Source of the DNA: Cacconaster sp045114175
GTDB taxonomy: Bacteria > Bacteroidota > Bacteroidia > Bacteroidales > UBA932
Assembly: GCA_045114175.1 (NCBI GenBank)
Contig: JBGUJZ010000021.1
Coordinates: forward strand, 1 to 64,000
Length of the DNA: 64,000 nucleotides
Direction of reading: 5' to 3'
The notes beneath the pieces are model-generated. The model ran no database searches and was not told where the DNA came from. It saw nothing but the letters and a program-made list of their open reading frames with translations. The position numbers were made by a program, and so were the translations under genes. Shown here one piece after another: positions 56,601 through 64,000 of the stretch; position 1 is the stretch's first letter, and every line of letters starts with the position of its first letter.

Positions 56601-57647
56601 TTAAAAATATTTGGTGATTTCCGCATCGCGGAAGTTGTCCATTTCGTTGATCATCCGGACGGCCGATTCCAGGATAGGATAAGCGCAGATGGCGCCGGTC
56701 CCCTCCCCAAGCCGCAGTCCAAGTTGCAGCAGCGGCTGCGCGCCCATCGCATCGAGCAGTTTGCGGTGGCCCGACTCATCGCCGCAGTGGCCGAAAACCG
56801 CATATTCTTTGACAGCCGAAGCAAGTTGCATCGCGCCCAGCATGCAAGCGGTCATAATGAAACCGTCCACCAGAATCACGATACCCAGCTCGGCAGCCTG
56901 CAGCATCGCACCCACCGCCGCGACCATCTCGAATCCGCCGAACCAGCGCATCCAGTCGCGCGGTGTGCCGTCGCCGGTATAGTTTGCCTCCGATTGCTGC
57001 AGCACGGCCAGTTTGTGCGCCACGCCGGCCTTGTCCAGCCCGCTGCCGGCCCCCACACACTCCGCGAGCGGAATGCCGGTGAAGCGTGACATCCAGAGGG
57101 ACGAAGGCGAGGTATTGCCGATTCCCATTTCTCCGAAACTCAGCACGTTGCTGCCTTCTTCCACACACTGGCGCACCACTTCCGCACCAATCTCCAGGCA
57201 GCGTTCGAACTCCTCAACGCTCATCGCGGGGCCGTGCAAAAAGTTGCGGGTGCCGCGAGCGACCTTGCGGTCGATAATGCCGCGATTCTTGGGCAAGTCG
57301 AAGTCGACACCCACGTCCACTACTTTCAATTTGAAACCATGCTGCCGGCAGAGGAAGTTGACGCCCCCGGTTCCCTGCGGATGGGTAAAGTGGCAGACCT
57401 GCTGCCAGGTAACCTCCTTGGGAGCGATGCTCACCCCCTCCGCCACAATGCCATGGTCGGCCGCAAAAACGATGTTCTGCGGACAGCGCAGTTCCGGAGT
57501 CAGACTCTGCTGAATAAGTCCCACCTGCAGCGCGAGCGACTCCAGGCGGCCCAGCGAACCGCGAGGCTTGGTGAGATTATCGATCTTCTCCTGCAGTGCG
57601 GTGCGGAGCGCCTGATCGGGTGGTTCGATATGGAATTCGTGCGTCAT
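56601..57647 (-). CDS. cobT: Nicotinate-nucleotide-dimethylbenzimidazole phosphoribosyltransferase
   Basis: Activates the lower ligand base to alpha-ribazole phosphate. At 348 residues: LTKPRGSLGRLESLALQVGL, VFAADHGIVAEGVSIAPKEV, FLCRQHGFKLKVVDVGVDFD, LSFGEMGIGNTSPSSL and GVILV-like ILVDGFIMTACMLGAMQLA. The final part carries LRLGEGTGAICAYPILESA with its Glu. It lies 1 nt after cobU. Confidence 0.96.
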   Translation of the reverse strand: MTHEFHIEPPDQALRTALQEKIDNLTKPRGSLGRLESLALQVGLIQQSLTPELRCPQNIVFAADHGIVAEGVSIAPKEVTWQQVCHFTHPQGTGGVNFLCRQHGFKLKVVDVGVDFDLPKNRGIIDRKVARGTRNFLHGPAMSVEEFERCLEIGAEVVRQCVEEGSNVLSFGEMGIGNTSPSSLWMSRFTGIPLAECVGAGSGLDKAGVAHKLAVLQQSEANYTGDGTPRDWMRWFGGFEMVAAVGAMLQAAELGIVILVDGFIMTACMLGAMQLASAVKEYAVFGHCGDESGHRKLLDAMGAQPLLQLGLRLGEGTGAICAYPILESAVRMINEMDNFRDAEITKYF

Positions 57648-57648
57648 T

Positions 57649-58158
57649 CTACTTGATTTTGACGGGGATGCCGCTGACCATCAGGATCACTTCGTCCGCT
57701 TTGGCGGCGACGTACTGGTTCATCCAGCCCTGCAGGTCGGTGAAGCGGCGCTGAAGCGCATTGTCCGAGGTGCCACCCATCCCGATTTCGTTGGTCACGA
57801 AGAGGAAGGTGGCATCCTGCGCGATGAAGGCGTCGAATTCGGCCTTGAGGGCCGTCAGCGCGCGATCCGTGTCGCCATCCAGGTCCGTAAAGAAGTTGGT
57901 GGCCCAGAGGGTCAGGCAGTCTATCAATACCACGCGCCCGGAGAGGATGTGGCGGCTAAGTTGCTTCTCCTCTTCCAGGTTGGTCCACTGCGGACCGCGC
58001 CGTGCCTGATGGCGTGCGATGCGCTCCCGGAACTCCTCGTCCCACACCCGGGCAGTAGCCAGATAGACAGGATTCTCAGCGAGTTCGAGTGCCCGCTTTT
58101 CCGCGTAGCTGCTCTTTCCCGACCGCGCTCCACCAGTAATCAGTATAATGCGTTTCAT
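57649..58158 (-). CDS. cobU: Adenosylcobinamide kinase / GTP guanylyltransferase
   Basis: A 169-residue P-loop enzyme that phosphorylates adenosylcobinamide and transfers GMP to it. Walker A is LITGGARSGKSSYAEKRA, followed by VYLATARVWDEEFRERIARH and RVVLIDCLTLWATNFF and LFVTNEIGMG. It comes 3 nt after the CbiJ-CbiD gene and before cobT. Confidence 0.96.
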   Translation of the reverse strand: MKRIILITGGARSGKSSYAEKRALELAENPVYLATARVWDEEFRERIARHQARRGPQWTNLEEEKQLSRHILSGRVVLIDCLTLWATNFFTDLDGDTDRALTALKAEFDAFIAQDATFLFVTNEIGMGGTSDNALQRRFTDLQGWMNQYVAAKADEVILMVSGIPVKIK

Positions 58159-58161
58159 AGT

Positions 58162-59970
58162 TTACAAAGATAGTGAAAAACCCGATTCGTCCAGAAGAAT
58201 GATCTCCAGCGTGCCGGCGGTAGCCGGGTAAACAGTAGCACAGGCAGTGCGGCAGCGGGAGAGGATGGCGGAGAGGAAGCGACGGGCATCTTCCGGGCTA
58301 AGCGCTGTCCAGAGTTCACGGGCCAGCATCAGGCGGTCGATAGCCTCTGCAACGGCGGGCGAACAGCCAGCCTCAGCGGCGACGCTCTTCAGGAATTCGC
58401 GGTTCATCACGACGCTGCGGCTGTGCGTATCCAGATGCCCCTCAGCGAGTTTCACGGCCTTGCCCAGCATTACGCCCATCGTGACTCGACGGACGCCCAG
58501 TTCGGCAGCCAGCTTGAGGGTTTTCCCTACGAGGTTGCCGTAATGGATAAAGGCCTGCGGTGGGAAATCCGGGAATCGACTCTTCAGGAAAGCCTCGCTC
58601 TTGGCACCCGAATTGATCACCAGATGGTCCACGCCGATGGCAAGCGCCACTTCAATCTCTTTACGCAGGGCATCCACGAAGGCCTGGTCCGAGAAGGGCC
58701 GGACGATGCCGGAAGTCCCGATAATGGAGATGCCGTCCACGACGCCCAACTTGGGATTAAAAGTCTTGAGTGCGAGTTCTCTACCGCCTGGAACAGAAAT
58801 GGTTACATCAAGCCCGCCGTCATACAATGAAGACAACTCCCGCGTCATCATCTCGCGCGGCACGCGATTGATGGCCGGACCGCCGACCGGAAGACCGAGC
58901 CCGGGCAGCGTCACACGCCCAACGCCCTCGCCTTGCAGAAAATGAACGCCCGGCTCTTTAGAAAATGTAACCGTGGCGACGATGGCACTGCCGTTCGTAA
59001 CGTCAGGATCATCTCCGGCATCCTTCACCACCGTAGCCGTCCCCACCGCGCTGAAGGGTTCTGCCGCGCGCAAGCTGACATCCGAGACTGGCAAAGCCAA
59101 CGTCTCGCCGTCCGGCAGCGTGATGGAGACTGTCTCCCCAACTTCACGTCCCAGCAGCGCCAGCAAAGCCGCCTTGGAGGCTGCTGTGGCGCAGGCGCCG
59201 GTCGTAAAGCCGGTCCGCAGCGGGAAAAAGCCCGGCAGCAGCCGTTCGATCTCGCGACGCAAGCCGTGTTCGCCCGTTACGGTCACGAAGCCAGCAGGCA
59301 TCGCAGGCCGCTCCAGGGCATAAATCGCCACACCGGCAGCCCGGGCGGCAGAGACCTTTTCGGTAAAACCACCGCTCTCCCCGCTCTCCTTGGTCAGGAT
59401 GGCCTGGGGCCGGACAGACGCGAGCAATGAAGCCGTATCATCAGCCGCATAGTAGACCAGTTTCTCTGCCGGAAAACCTTCCTCATCCGCGATTGCACGG
59501 GATTCGTCGCGATTCAGAATCCGCATCCGACAATCGTGGCGCGACCAATAGGGTTTCAGCGCCCGGATGGTCTGCACACCGGTCAGGGCCAGCAGCGAAG
59601 AAACGCCGTCGGCCTCCAGCCGGGCAAGTGCTTCGGGAAAATCCCGGCACCAGATAATATCTTCTTCGCGCGGCGGAAAAACCCGCTCCACGCGAATAAC
59701 AGGCAGCCCCAGTTCCTCGGAAACCTCCGCCACCGTCCGGTGCAGTTCCGCGGCAAACGGATGGCCGGCGTCGATCAGCAGCCGGATGTCGTGCACCGCG
59801 CAAAAGGCCGCCATCGCGGCGGCGTCCAGCGCACCGGTCACATGTGTTCCGTGCAGACACTCAATCTGTTGCAAAGCATCCCGTGTGGAATACCAATAGG
59901 GCGAACCCGCCGCATCCGCCACGCGGACCGCGAGCCGTCCTTCCGTCGTTCCACCGAGAATCAGGATCAT
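58162..59970 (-). CDS. CbiJ(CobK)-CbiD fusion: cobalt-precorrin-6A reductase and C1-methyltransferase
   Basis: A 602-residue bifunctional enzyme. Residues 1 to about 240 are the precorrin-6A reductase (MILILGGTTEGRLAVRVADA, DAGHPFAAELHRTVAEV, LALTGVQTIRALKPYW, ILTKESGESGGFTEK). Residues about 251-602 are CbiD, the cobalt-precorrin-5B C1-methyltransferase (LRTGFTTGACATAASKAALL, GPAINRVPREMMTREL, FIHYGNLVGKTLKLAAELGV). CbiD marks the cobalt-early (anaerobic) route. The fusion joins two non-consecutive but neighbouring steps. It overlaps the CbiG-CbiF gene by 4 nt. Confidence 0.92.
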   Translation of the reverse strand: MILILGGTTEGRLAVRVADAAGSPYWYSTRDALQQIECLHGTHVTGALDAAAMAAFCAVHDIRLLIDAGHPFAAELHRTVAEVSEELGLPVIRVERVFPPREEDIIWCRDFPEALARLEADGVSSLLALTGVQTIRALKPYWSRHDCRMRILNRDESRAIADEEGFPAEKLVYYAADDTASLLASVRPQAILTKESGESGGFTEKVSAARAAGVAIYALERPAMPAGFVTVTGEHGLRREIERLLPGFFPLRTGFTTGACATAASKAALLALLGREVGETVSITLPDGETLALPVSDVSLRAAEPFSAVGTATVVKDAGDDPDVTNGSAIVATVTFSKEPGVHFLQGEGVGRVTLPGLGLPVGGPAINRVPREMMTRELSSLYDGGLDVTISVPGGRELALKTFNPKLGVVDGISIIGTSGIVRPFSDQAFVDALRKEIEVALAIGVDHLVINSGAKSEAFLKSRFPDFPPQAFIHYGNLVGKTLKLAAELGVRRVTMGVMLGKAVKLAEGHLDTHSRSVVMNREFLKSVAAEAGCSPAVAEAIDRLMLARELWTALSPEDARRFLSAILSRCRTACATVYPATAGTLEIILLDESGFSLSL

Positions 59971-61772
59971 TTGCGGAAGAGGTGTTTGAATTCGTGGGCA
60001 TAGAGCCGCGAGAGTCCCTCGCGGTTGCCGATTGCATCACCCACCACCAGCAACGTGGTGAGCGTCAGATTGTTCTCCCGGACGATACGGGCCAGGTCGC
60101 GGAGCTCGCCGCGGTAGATGCGCTCCTCTTTCCAGGTGAGCTTGTAGCAGGCGGCCACCGGGGTTTCGGGCGGATAGGCCTGCAGGAGTTCGGCCTGCAC
60201 CTCCTCGGCGATGCCGGCACTCAGGTAGATGCACATCGTGCTGCGCGACTGGGCCAGCTTGTGCAGCTGTTCGCGCTCGGGCATCGGGGTACGCCCTTCG
60301 CCGCGGGTGAGAATGATGGTCTGCACCTTCTCGGGGATGGTAAACTGCGAACGGAGCGCAGCTGCGGCGGCCTGGAACGCGGAAATGCCGGGCGTAATGT
60401 GGTACGACATCCCGTAGCGGTCAAAGAAGGCCATCTGCTCCTGGATGGCGCCGTAGAGGCACGGATCGCCGGTATGGAGGCGGACCACCAGCAGCCCGCG
60501 GTCGTAGTACTCCTTCATCAGCGCGAACTGCTCCTCGAGGTCCATCGAAGCGGAGCTGCGGACCTCGCAGCCGGGTTTGGCGCAGTGCGTAAGCTCTTCG
60601 GGGACCAGACTGCCGGCATAGAGAATCAGGTCGGCCGTCTCCAGGAAGCGCCGGCCGCGCACGGAGACCAGTTCCGGATCACCCGGGCCAGCCCCGACAA
60701 TTTCGATATGGCCGCCGCGCACCGAAGTTGCCTCCTGCGCGAGGGCAAAAGTAAAGTTGGCATCGGCCTGCAGGCAACCCTTCTGTTTTTCAATCAACAG
60801 CGGTCCCATATGGGCACTGCGCAGCGCAGCGGCTTCCGCCACCCCGGGGCAGCCGGTAACTTCCAGCGCCTTTTCGGAAGGGTTCGGAACGGGAATCTCC
60901 GCCAGCTCGGCGGCTTGCCAGATGCGTGATTCAGCCGGGGCAAATGCGGCCAACAACTCCTGCAGCAGCGGTTCTCCCTGCTTGAGGGCGATGGTAGAGA
61001 CGCTCGCCACGCTCTCGGGCGCAAACCCGGCGTGGCGGATTTCCTCCGCGATATAGGCAGCGATGCCTGCAGGGTCGCATTGCTTGCGGCAGCCGAACCC
61101 CAGATGGAGCACCGGTGGGCAGAAGTGCAGCACGGCAAGGCCGGGAAAGTCTGGCATGACGAAGGGGGATACGGCAATCAGCAGCTCCGCGCCGGTCAAA
61201 TCGAGCTTCGAGCGGTCCGTGCAGAGCGTCACGTGCTCGGGCAGGGTGCGCTCCAAGAAGGTGGCACCGGCGTCGCGCACCTCCAGCAGCAGCACCGTCG
61301 GGCGTTTCTGCACGAAGGCAAAGATGGCCCGGTTCATCTGCGCCGGGGCGGCACTGCATCGCCAGCCGAAGCGTTGGGCAAGGGTATCGAGCGCCCAGAG
61401 GCCTTCGTTGTCACTCTGCGTGGTGACAACTGCCTCAGCGCCAAGAATTTCAGCCAGCTCGCGGCTCAACTCATTGGCCCCGCCCAGATGGCCGGAGGCC
61501 ACGGGGATCACGAAGCGTCCGGTAGAATCGATGCAGACCACCGCCGGATCGCTGTGCTTGCTCTTCAGCAGCGGTGCAATGCTGCGCACGCAAATACCCA
61601 GTGCCCCGATGAAGACAAAAGCCCACTCTGCATCCCAGTGCGCCTTGAGGAACGGCCCGAGGGGGCCGGTCTCTGCCTTGGTATAGATATGGGACGGCTT
61701 GATGTGGCGGGCAATACTCTGCGCGAGCGGAATCGCCGATTCGGAAATCAATATGATAGCGGTCTCTTTCAT
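59967..61772 (-). CDS. CbiG-CbiF(CobM) fusion
   Basis: A 601-residue bifunctional enzyme. Residues 1 to about 345 are CbiG (AFVFIGALGICVRSIAPLLK, PVASGHLGGANELSRELA, HLGFGCRKQCDPAGIAAYI, ASVSTIALKQGEPLLQEL), which opens the cobalt-precorrin-5A lactone. From about 354 on is the precorrin-4 C11-methyltransferase CbiF/CobM (HIEIVGAGPGDPELVSVRG, AGSLVPEELTHCAKPGCEV, LHTGDPCLYGAIQEQM, TPGISAFQAAAAALRSQFT). The two activities are consecutive in the pathway, with CbiF acting first. It overlaps the next gene by 4 nt. Confidence 0.93.
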   Translation of the reverse strand: MKETAIILISESAIPLAQSIARHIKPSHIYTKAETGPLGPFLKAHWDAEWAFVFIGALGICVRSIAPLLKSKHSDPAVVCIDSTGRFVIPVASGHLGGANELSRELAEILGAEAVVTTQSDNEGLWALDTLAQRFGWRCSAAPAQMNRAIFAFVQKRPTVLLLEVRDAGATFLERTLPEHVTLCTDRSKLDLTGAELLIAVSPFVMPDFPGLAVLHFCPPVLHLGFGCRKQCDPAGIAAYIAEEIRHAGFAPESVASVSTIALKQGEPLLQELLAAFAPAESRIWQAAELAEIPVPNPSEKALEVTGCPGVAEAAALRSAHMGPLLIEKQKGCLQADANFTFALAQEATSVRGGHIEIVGAGPGDPELVSVRGRRFLETADLILYAGSLVPEELTHCAKPGCEVRSSASMDLEEQFALMKEYYDRGLLVVRLHTGDPCLYGAIQEQMAFFDRYGMSYHITPGISAFQAAAAALRSQFTIPEKVQTIILTRGEGRTPMPEREQLHKLAQSRSTMCIYLSAGIAEEVQAELLQAYPPETPVAACYKLTWKEERIYRGELRDLARIVRENNLTLTTLLVVGDAIGNREGLSRLYAHEFKHLFRK

Positions 61773-62968
61773 TCTGCTTTGAGGATTTCAATGGGATTGA
61801 AGGCATCTACGGCCACATTCGTGGCGGAGGTAATCCGGCGTCCTACGGCCGTCACCGATTCACGGAAGAGCGCGCGGCTCTCTTCGGAAACACCGTTGAA
61901 GACAATCACGCCGCCCGGAAGCAACACCTCGTGGATGCGTTGCAGCATCTCGGGAAGGCGTCCGCCGTGGCCGCCGATGAAGACGGCATCCGGGGCCGGC
62001 AGGGCGCCCAGGTCCGCCTCCAGGAAGTCGCCGATATGCATTTCGATGCCGGGAGCGCCGAAACGGCGGGCATTGGTCCCCAGCAACGCTCGTCCCTCCT
62101 CGCGGATCTCAAAGGCGTTGATTGCCAGGTGCGGGAACTGCAACCGGGCCTCGATCGAGACCGAGCCTGTGCAGAAGCCGATGTCCCAGAAGGAGTGGCG
62201 GCCAGAGAGATCCAGCGCGCTCAGGGCGAGCAGCCGGTAGGGCATCTTGGTAATCATGTTCGGCCGTCCGGGCAGCCCCTCGAAGGCCGACTCGGGAATG
62301 CCGAAAGGCCGGGGACGGACGGCGGTCCGCTCCAGAATGAAGCAATTTGGGAAACCGAAGGTCATTCCGGCCGCTTCGGCGAGGGATCCGCTCCAGAGGT
62401 GCTCCTCCTCCCGGTTGCCCAACGCCACGCCCACATGCAACCGGTAGTTGTCGTAACCGTATTCCAGCATGCGCGAAGCAGCAGCGGCGGGGGTCTTGAC
62501 ACGGTCGGTCAGGGCGCCGATCAGCGCCTCGCCGCGAATCAGTGCCGCGTCGAAATCATCCCACGGACGGCCGGTCAGCGAGACGCAGCGCATTCCGTGA
62601 TAGTCCAGCAACAGCCGGTGCGAGAGCAACTGCAGCGAGTTGGGCGCGGGATAAACCACGATTTCGGCCTCCGGCAACCTGCGGCGAAGCGTATTGGCGA
62701 AGCCGAAGAAGAGCGGGTCGCCCGAGGCGAAAACCACCACCTCCGGGACGCCAGAGTATTGCTCAAAAACCGCATCCAGCGGCACGGTAATCTCAATCCA
62801 GCGGGCCCCTTCCGGCAGCAGGTGCTCCACAATCTCATGATGCCGCTTTCCGCCCGAAAAGACGCGCCCGGCCGCAATGGCTTCCTGCACCTGCGGCGGG
62901 AACCAGACGGCGCGGTCGTCGGTCATGCCAATGACGGTAAATTTCTGTTTATGAACGTTTTCAGACAT
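61769..62968 (-). CDS. CbiE-CbiT (CobL-type) precorrin-6Y methyltransferase
   Basis: A 399-residue fusion of CbiE (residues about 10-205; FTVIGMTDDRAVWFPPQVQE, FSGGKRHHEIVEHLLP, VFASGDPLFFGFANTLRRR, NSLQLLSHRL) and CbiT (about 215-399; FWDIGFCTGSVSIEARLQFP, PDAVFIGGHGGRLPEMLQRI). CobL-type enzymes methylate C5 and C15 and decarboxylate the C12 side chain. The CbiT SAM loop reads DIGFCTGS where DxGxGTGS is usual. It overlaps the next gene by 8 nt. Confidence 0.92.
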   Translation of the reverse strand: MSENVHKQKFTVIGMTDDRAVWFPPQVQEAIAAGRVFSGGKRHHEIVEHLLPEGARWIEITVPLDAVFEQYSGVPEVVVFASGDPLFFGFANTLRRRLPEAEIVVYPAPNSLQLLSHRLLLDYHGMRCVSLTGRPWDDFDAALIRGEALIGALTDRVKTPAAAASRMLEYGYDNYRLHVGVALGNREEEHLWSGSLAEAAGMTFGFPNCFILERTAVRPRPFGIPESAFEGLPGRPNMITKMPYRLLALSALDLSGRHSFWDIGFCTGSVSIEARLQFPHLAINAFEIREEGRALLGTNARRFGAPGIEMHIGDFLEADLGALPAPDAVFIGGHGGRLPEMLQRIHEVLLPGGVIVFNGVSEESRALFRESVTAVGRRITSATNVAVDAFNPIEILKAE

Positions 62969-64000
62969 CGCGGCCCGGTTTGAGTGATTCAGCGTCGTTG
63001 AAACAGAGAATGGCGTTGGTCAGCGTAGCGGCCAGGTTGCTGCCGCCCTTGCGCCCCTCCACAATCAGCTTGGGAATAGCGCGGAACGGCTTGACCATCT
63101 GCTTGCTTTCGCGCACATGCACGAATCCGACCGGAGCGGCAATGATACCGGCGGGATGGGCCGCGCCGCTGCGGATCAGCGCGCAGAGTTCCATCAGTGC
63201 GGTCGGCGCATTGCCGAAGACGAAGAGCGCATCGGGATGCTCCTCAACTGCCAGCCGGATACCGGCCTGTGTGCGGGTAATCCCTTTCTCCTCCGCGAGC
63301 GCAGCCGTGCGTTCGTCGGTGAGATAGCATTTTACCTCCACGCCCAGCCGCTGAAGCGCACCTTTGCGGATGCCGGAGGCAGCCATCGTCACATCGGTCA
63401 CGATGGTCTTGATACGTCCCTCCGCAAAGCCTGCGTACAAGGTCTCCACCGCCCCGTCGTCCACCTTCAGCAGCGATTCCATCTCGAAATCGGCCGTGGT
63501 ATGGATGGCGTGGAGCAGCGCCCACTTCTTTCCGAGTGGAATCTCCGGATGGCGCAACTCCTTCTCGATAGTCCGGAAACTCTCGGTCATGATCTCCTGC
63601 CCAATCTTTCCGGCACCCTGTCCACAGGTGGGGCGATAGTAGCCGCGCGGCGTAATAAACTTTCCATCAAATAGATAGGACTGAGAATTGCCAATCAGCA
63701 CCACCGTAAACATATCTACCTGCTCGGGGTCGAACTCCGCCAGTGTGGTGACGGTGACCTGCTGGTCGTCGCGTCCCGCCTGGCGGACATAACCCACCGG
63801 GGTTTCCGGGCTGCGGCGCTCCAGGAAGAGTTCCTGCAAGCGGTATAGCTGCCAATAACGGCCGTTGCTCTTGGGATTATAAACAGCAGTAATGAAATCC
63901 CCGTCCGCAGCAGCGATGATCCGCCGCTCGATCTTGTCCCACGGGGTCATCAGATCGGAGAGCGAGATGATGCAGAGATCGTGGCCGATAGGCGCCCCCA
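62961..64000 (-). CDS. CobJ(CbiH)-CbiC fusion, 5' end outside window
   Basis: The visible 345 codons start in mid-gene: at the window edge the frame reads GAPIGHDLCIISLSDLMTPW, the middle of precorrin-3B C17-methyltransferase (CobJ/CbiH), continuing through FITAVYNPKSNGRYWQLYRL and VTVTTLAEFDPEQVDMFTVV. From about 115 residues after the ATG at 63950, precorrin-8X methylmutase (CbiC) follows: ALLHAIHTTADFEMESLL, IVTDVTMAASGIRKGAL, VFGNAPTALMELCALI and GIIAAPVGFVHVRESKQ, with the catalytic His in AIHTTADF. The ATG at 63950 is internal, not the start. It is the most upstream visible gene of the cobalamin operon. Confidence 0.9.
   Translation of the reverse strand, partial: GAPIGHDLCIISLSDLMTPWDKIERRIIAAADGDFITAVYNPKSNGRYWQLYRLQELFLERRSPETPVGYVRQAGRDDQQVTVTTLAEFDPEQVDMFTVVLIGNSQSYLFDGKFITPRGYYRPTCGQGAGKIGQEIMTESFRTIEKELRHPEIPLGKKWALLHAIHTTADFEMESLLKVDDGAVETLYAGFAEGRIKTIVTDVTMAASGIRKGALQRLGVEVKCYLTDERTAALAEEKGITRTQAGIRLAVEEHPDALFVFGNAPTALMELCALIRSGAAHPAGIIAAPVGFVHVRESKQMVKPFRAIPKLIVEGRKGGSNLAATLTNAILCFNDAESLKPGRDV

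Overview
The window is a contiguous piece of a Bacteroidales chromosome (phylum Bacteroidota); I cannot resolve the genus. Evidence for the assignment: repeated -7 boxes of the Bacteroidota type TAnnTTTG in front of genes, near absence of strong Shine-Dalgarno sites, and family markers such as DUF4295, DUF4199, DUF4954, the 'putative porin' family, PcfJ/PcfK and DUF3871 element proteins, fimbrillin/BspA-type lipoproteins and a signal peptidase I with a large insert. The chromosomal part is visibly GC-rich; the first 11 kb is more AT-rich and has different gene content.

Layout. (1) 1-11.2 kb: one end of an integrated mobile element, all genes on the minus strand: an IS3-family insertion sequence at the window edge, then ssb, PcfJ-like, PcfK-like, UvrD-type helicase, DUF3871-like, RecA-like AAA ATPase, a 520-bp non-coding stretch, DUF3987 primase/helicase-like protein, a small excisionase-like HTH protein, an unknown protein and a tyrosine integrase. 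Integrase-proximal repeats and a possible tRNA 3'-end fragment mark the likely element-chromosome junction near 11.2 kb. (2) 11.4-13.3 kb: YdeI-family protein and an AlkD-GNAT fusion. (3) 13.4-19.4 kb (+): glmS with a leader hairpin and 19-codon leader ORF, DUF4954, CNNM/CBS transporter, pfkA. (4) 19.4-29.6 kb: secreted nuclease, class II aldolase, gmk-nadD, HerA-like ATPase, nucleotide-sugar epimerase, tRNA-Glu, pseudouridine synthase, and two surface lipoproteins. (5) 29.7-36.3 kb: dnaK, then (minus) porin, a MurU-like nucleotidyltransferase and a kinase fused to a RapZ C-terminal domain, then tRNA-Ser. (6) 36.3-43.3 kb (minus): FtsX-like permease, pheT, ftsY, Asp/Glu racemase, and a cysteine desulfidase-family enzyme. 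(7) 43.1-48.4 kb (minus): DUF4295-rpmG-rpmB, lepB, rplT, rpmI, infC (ATC start), thrS. (8) 48.4-55.2 kb: DUF4199, GT2, bactofilin, lpd, secA. (9) 55.3-64 kb (minus): a cobalamin operon with overlapping genes and four two-domain fusions (CobJ-CbiC, CbiE-CbiT, CbiG-CbiF, CbiJ-CbiD) followed by cobU, cobT, cobS, cobC; it runs off the right edge.

The most interesting points are: the AmgK-like kinase/RapZ-domain fusion next to a MurU-like uridylyltransferase, which looks like a peptidoglycan amino-sugar salvage pair carrying a built-in amino-sugar sensor; a dispersed ~60-bp hairpin repeat in two copies with compensatory base changes; the element-chromosome junction with nested inverted modules and iteron-like repeats; and the replication-type module of the mobile element with its unexplained non-coding region. 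No search could be run, so all family names come from reading motifs and gene order.
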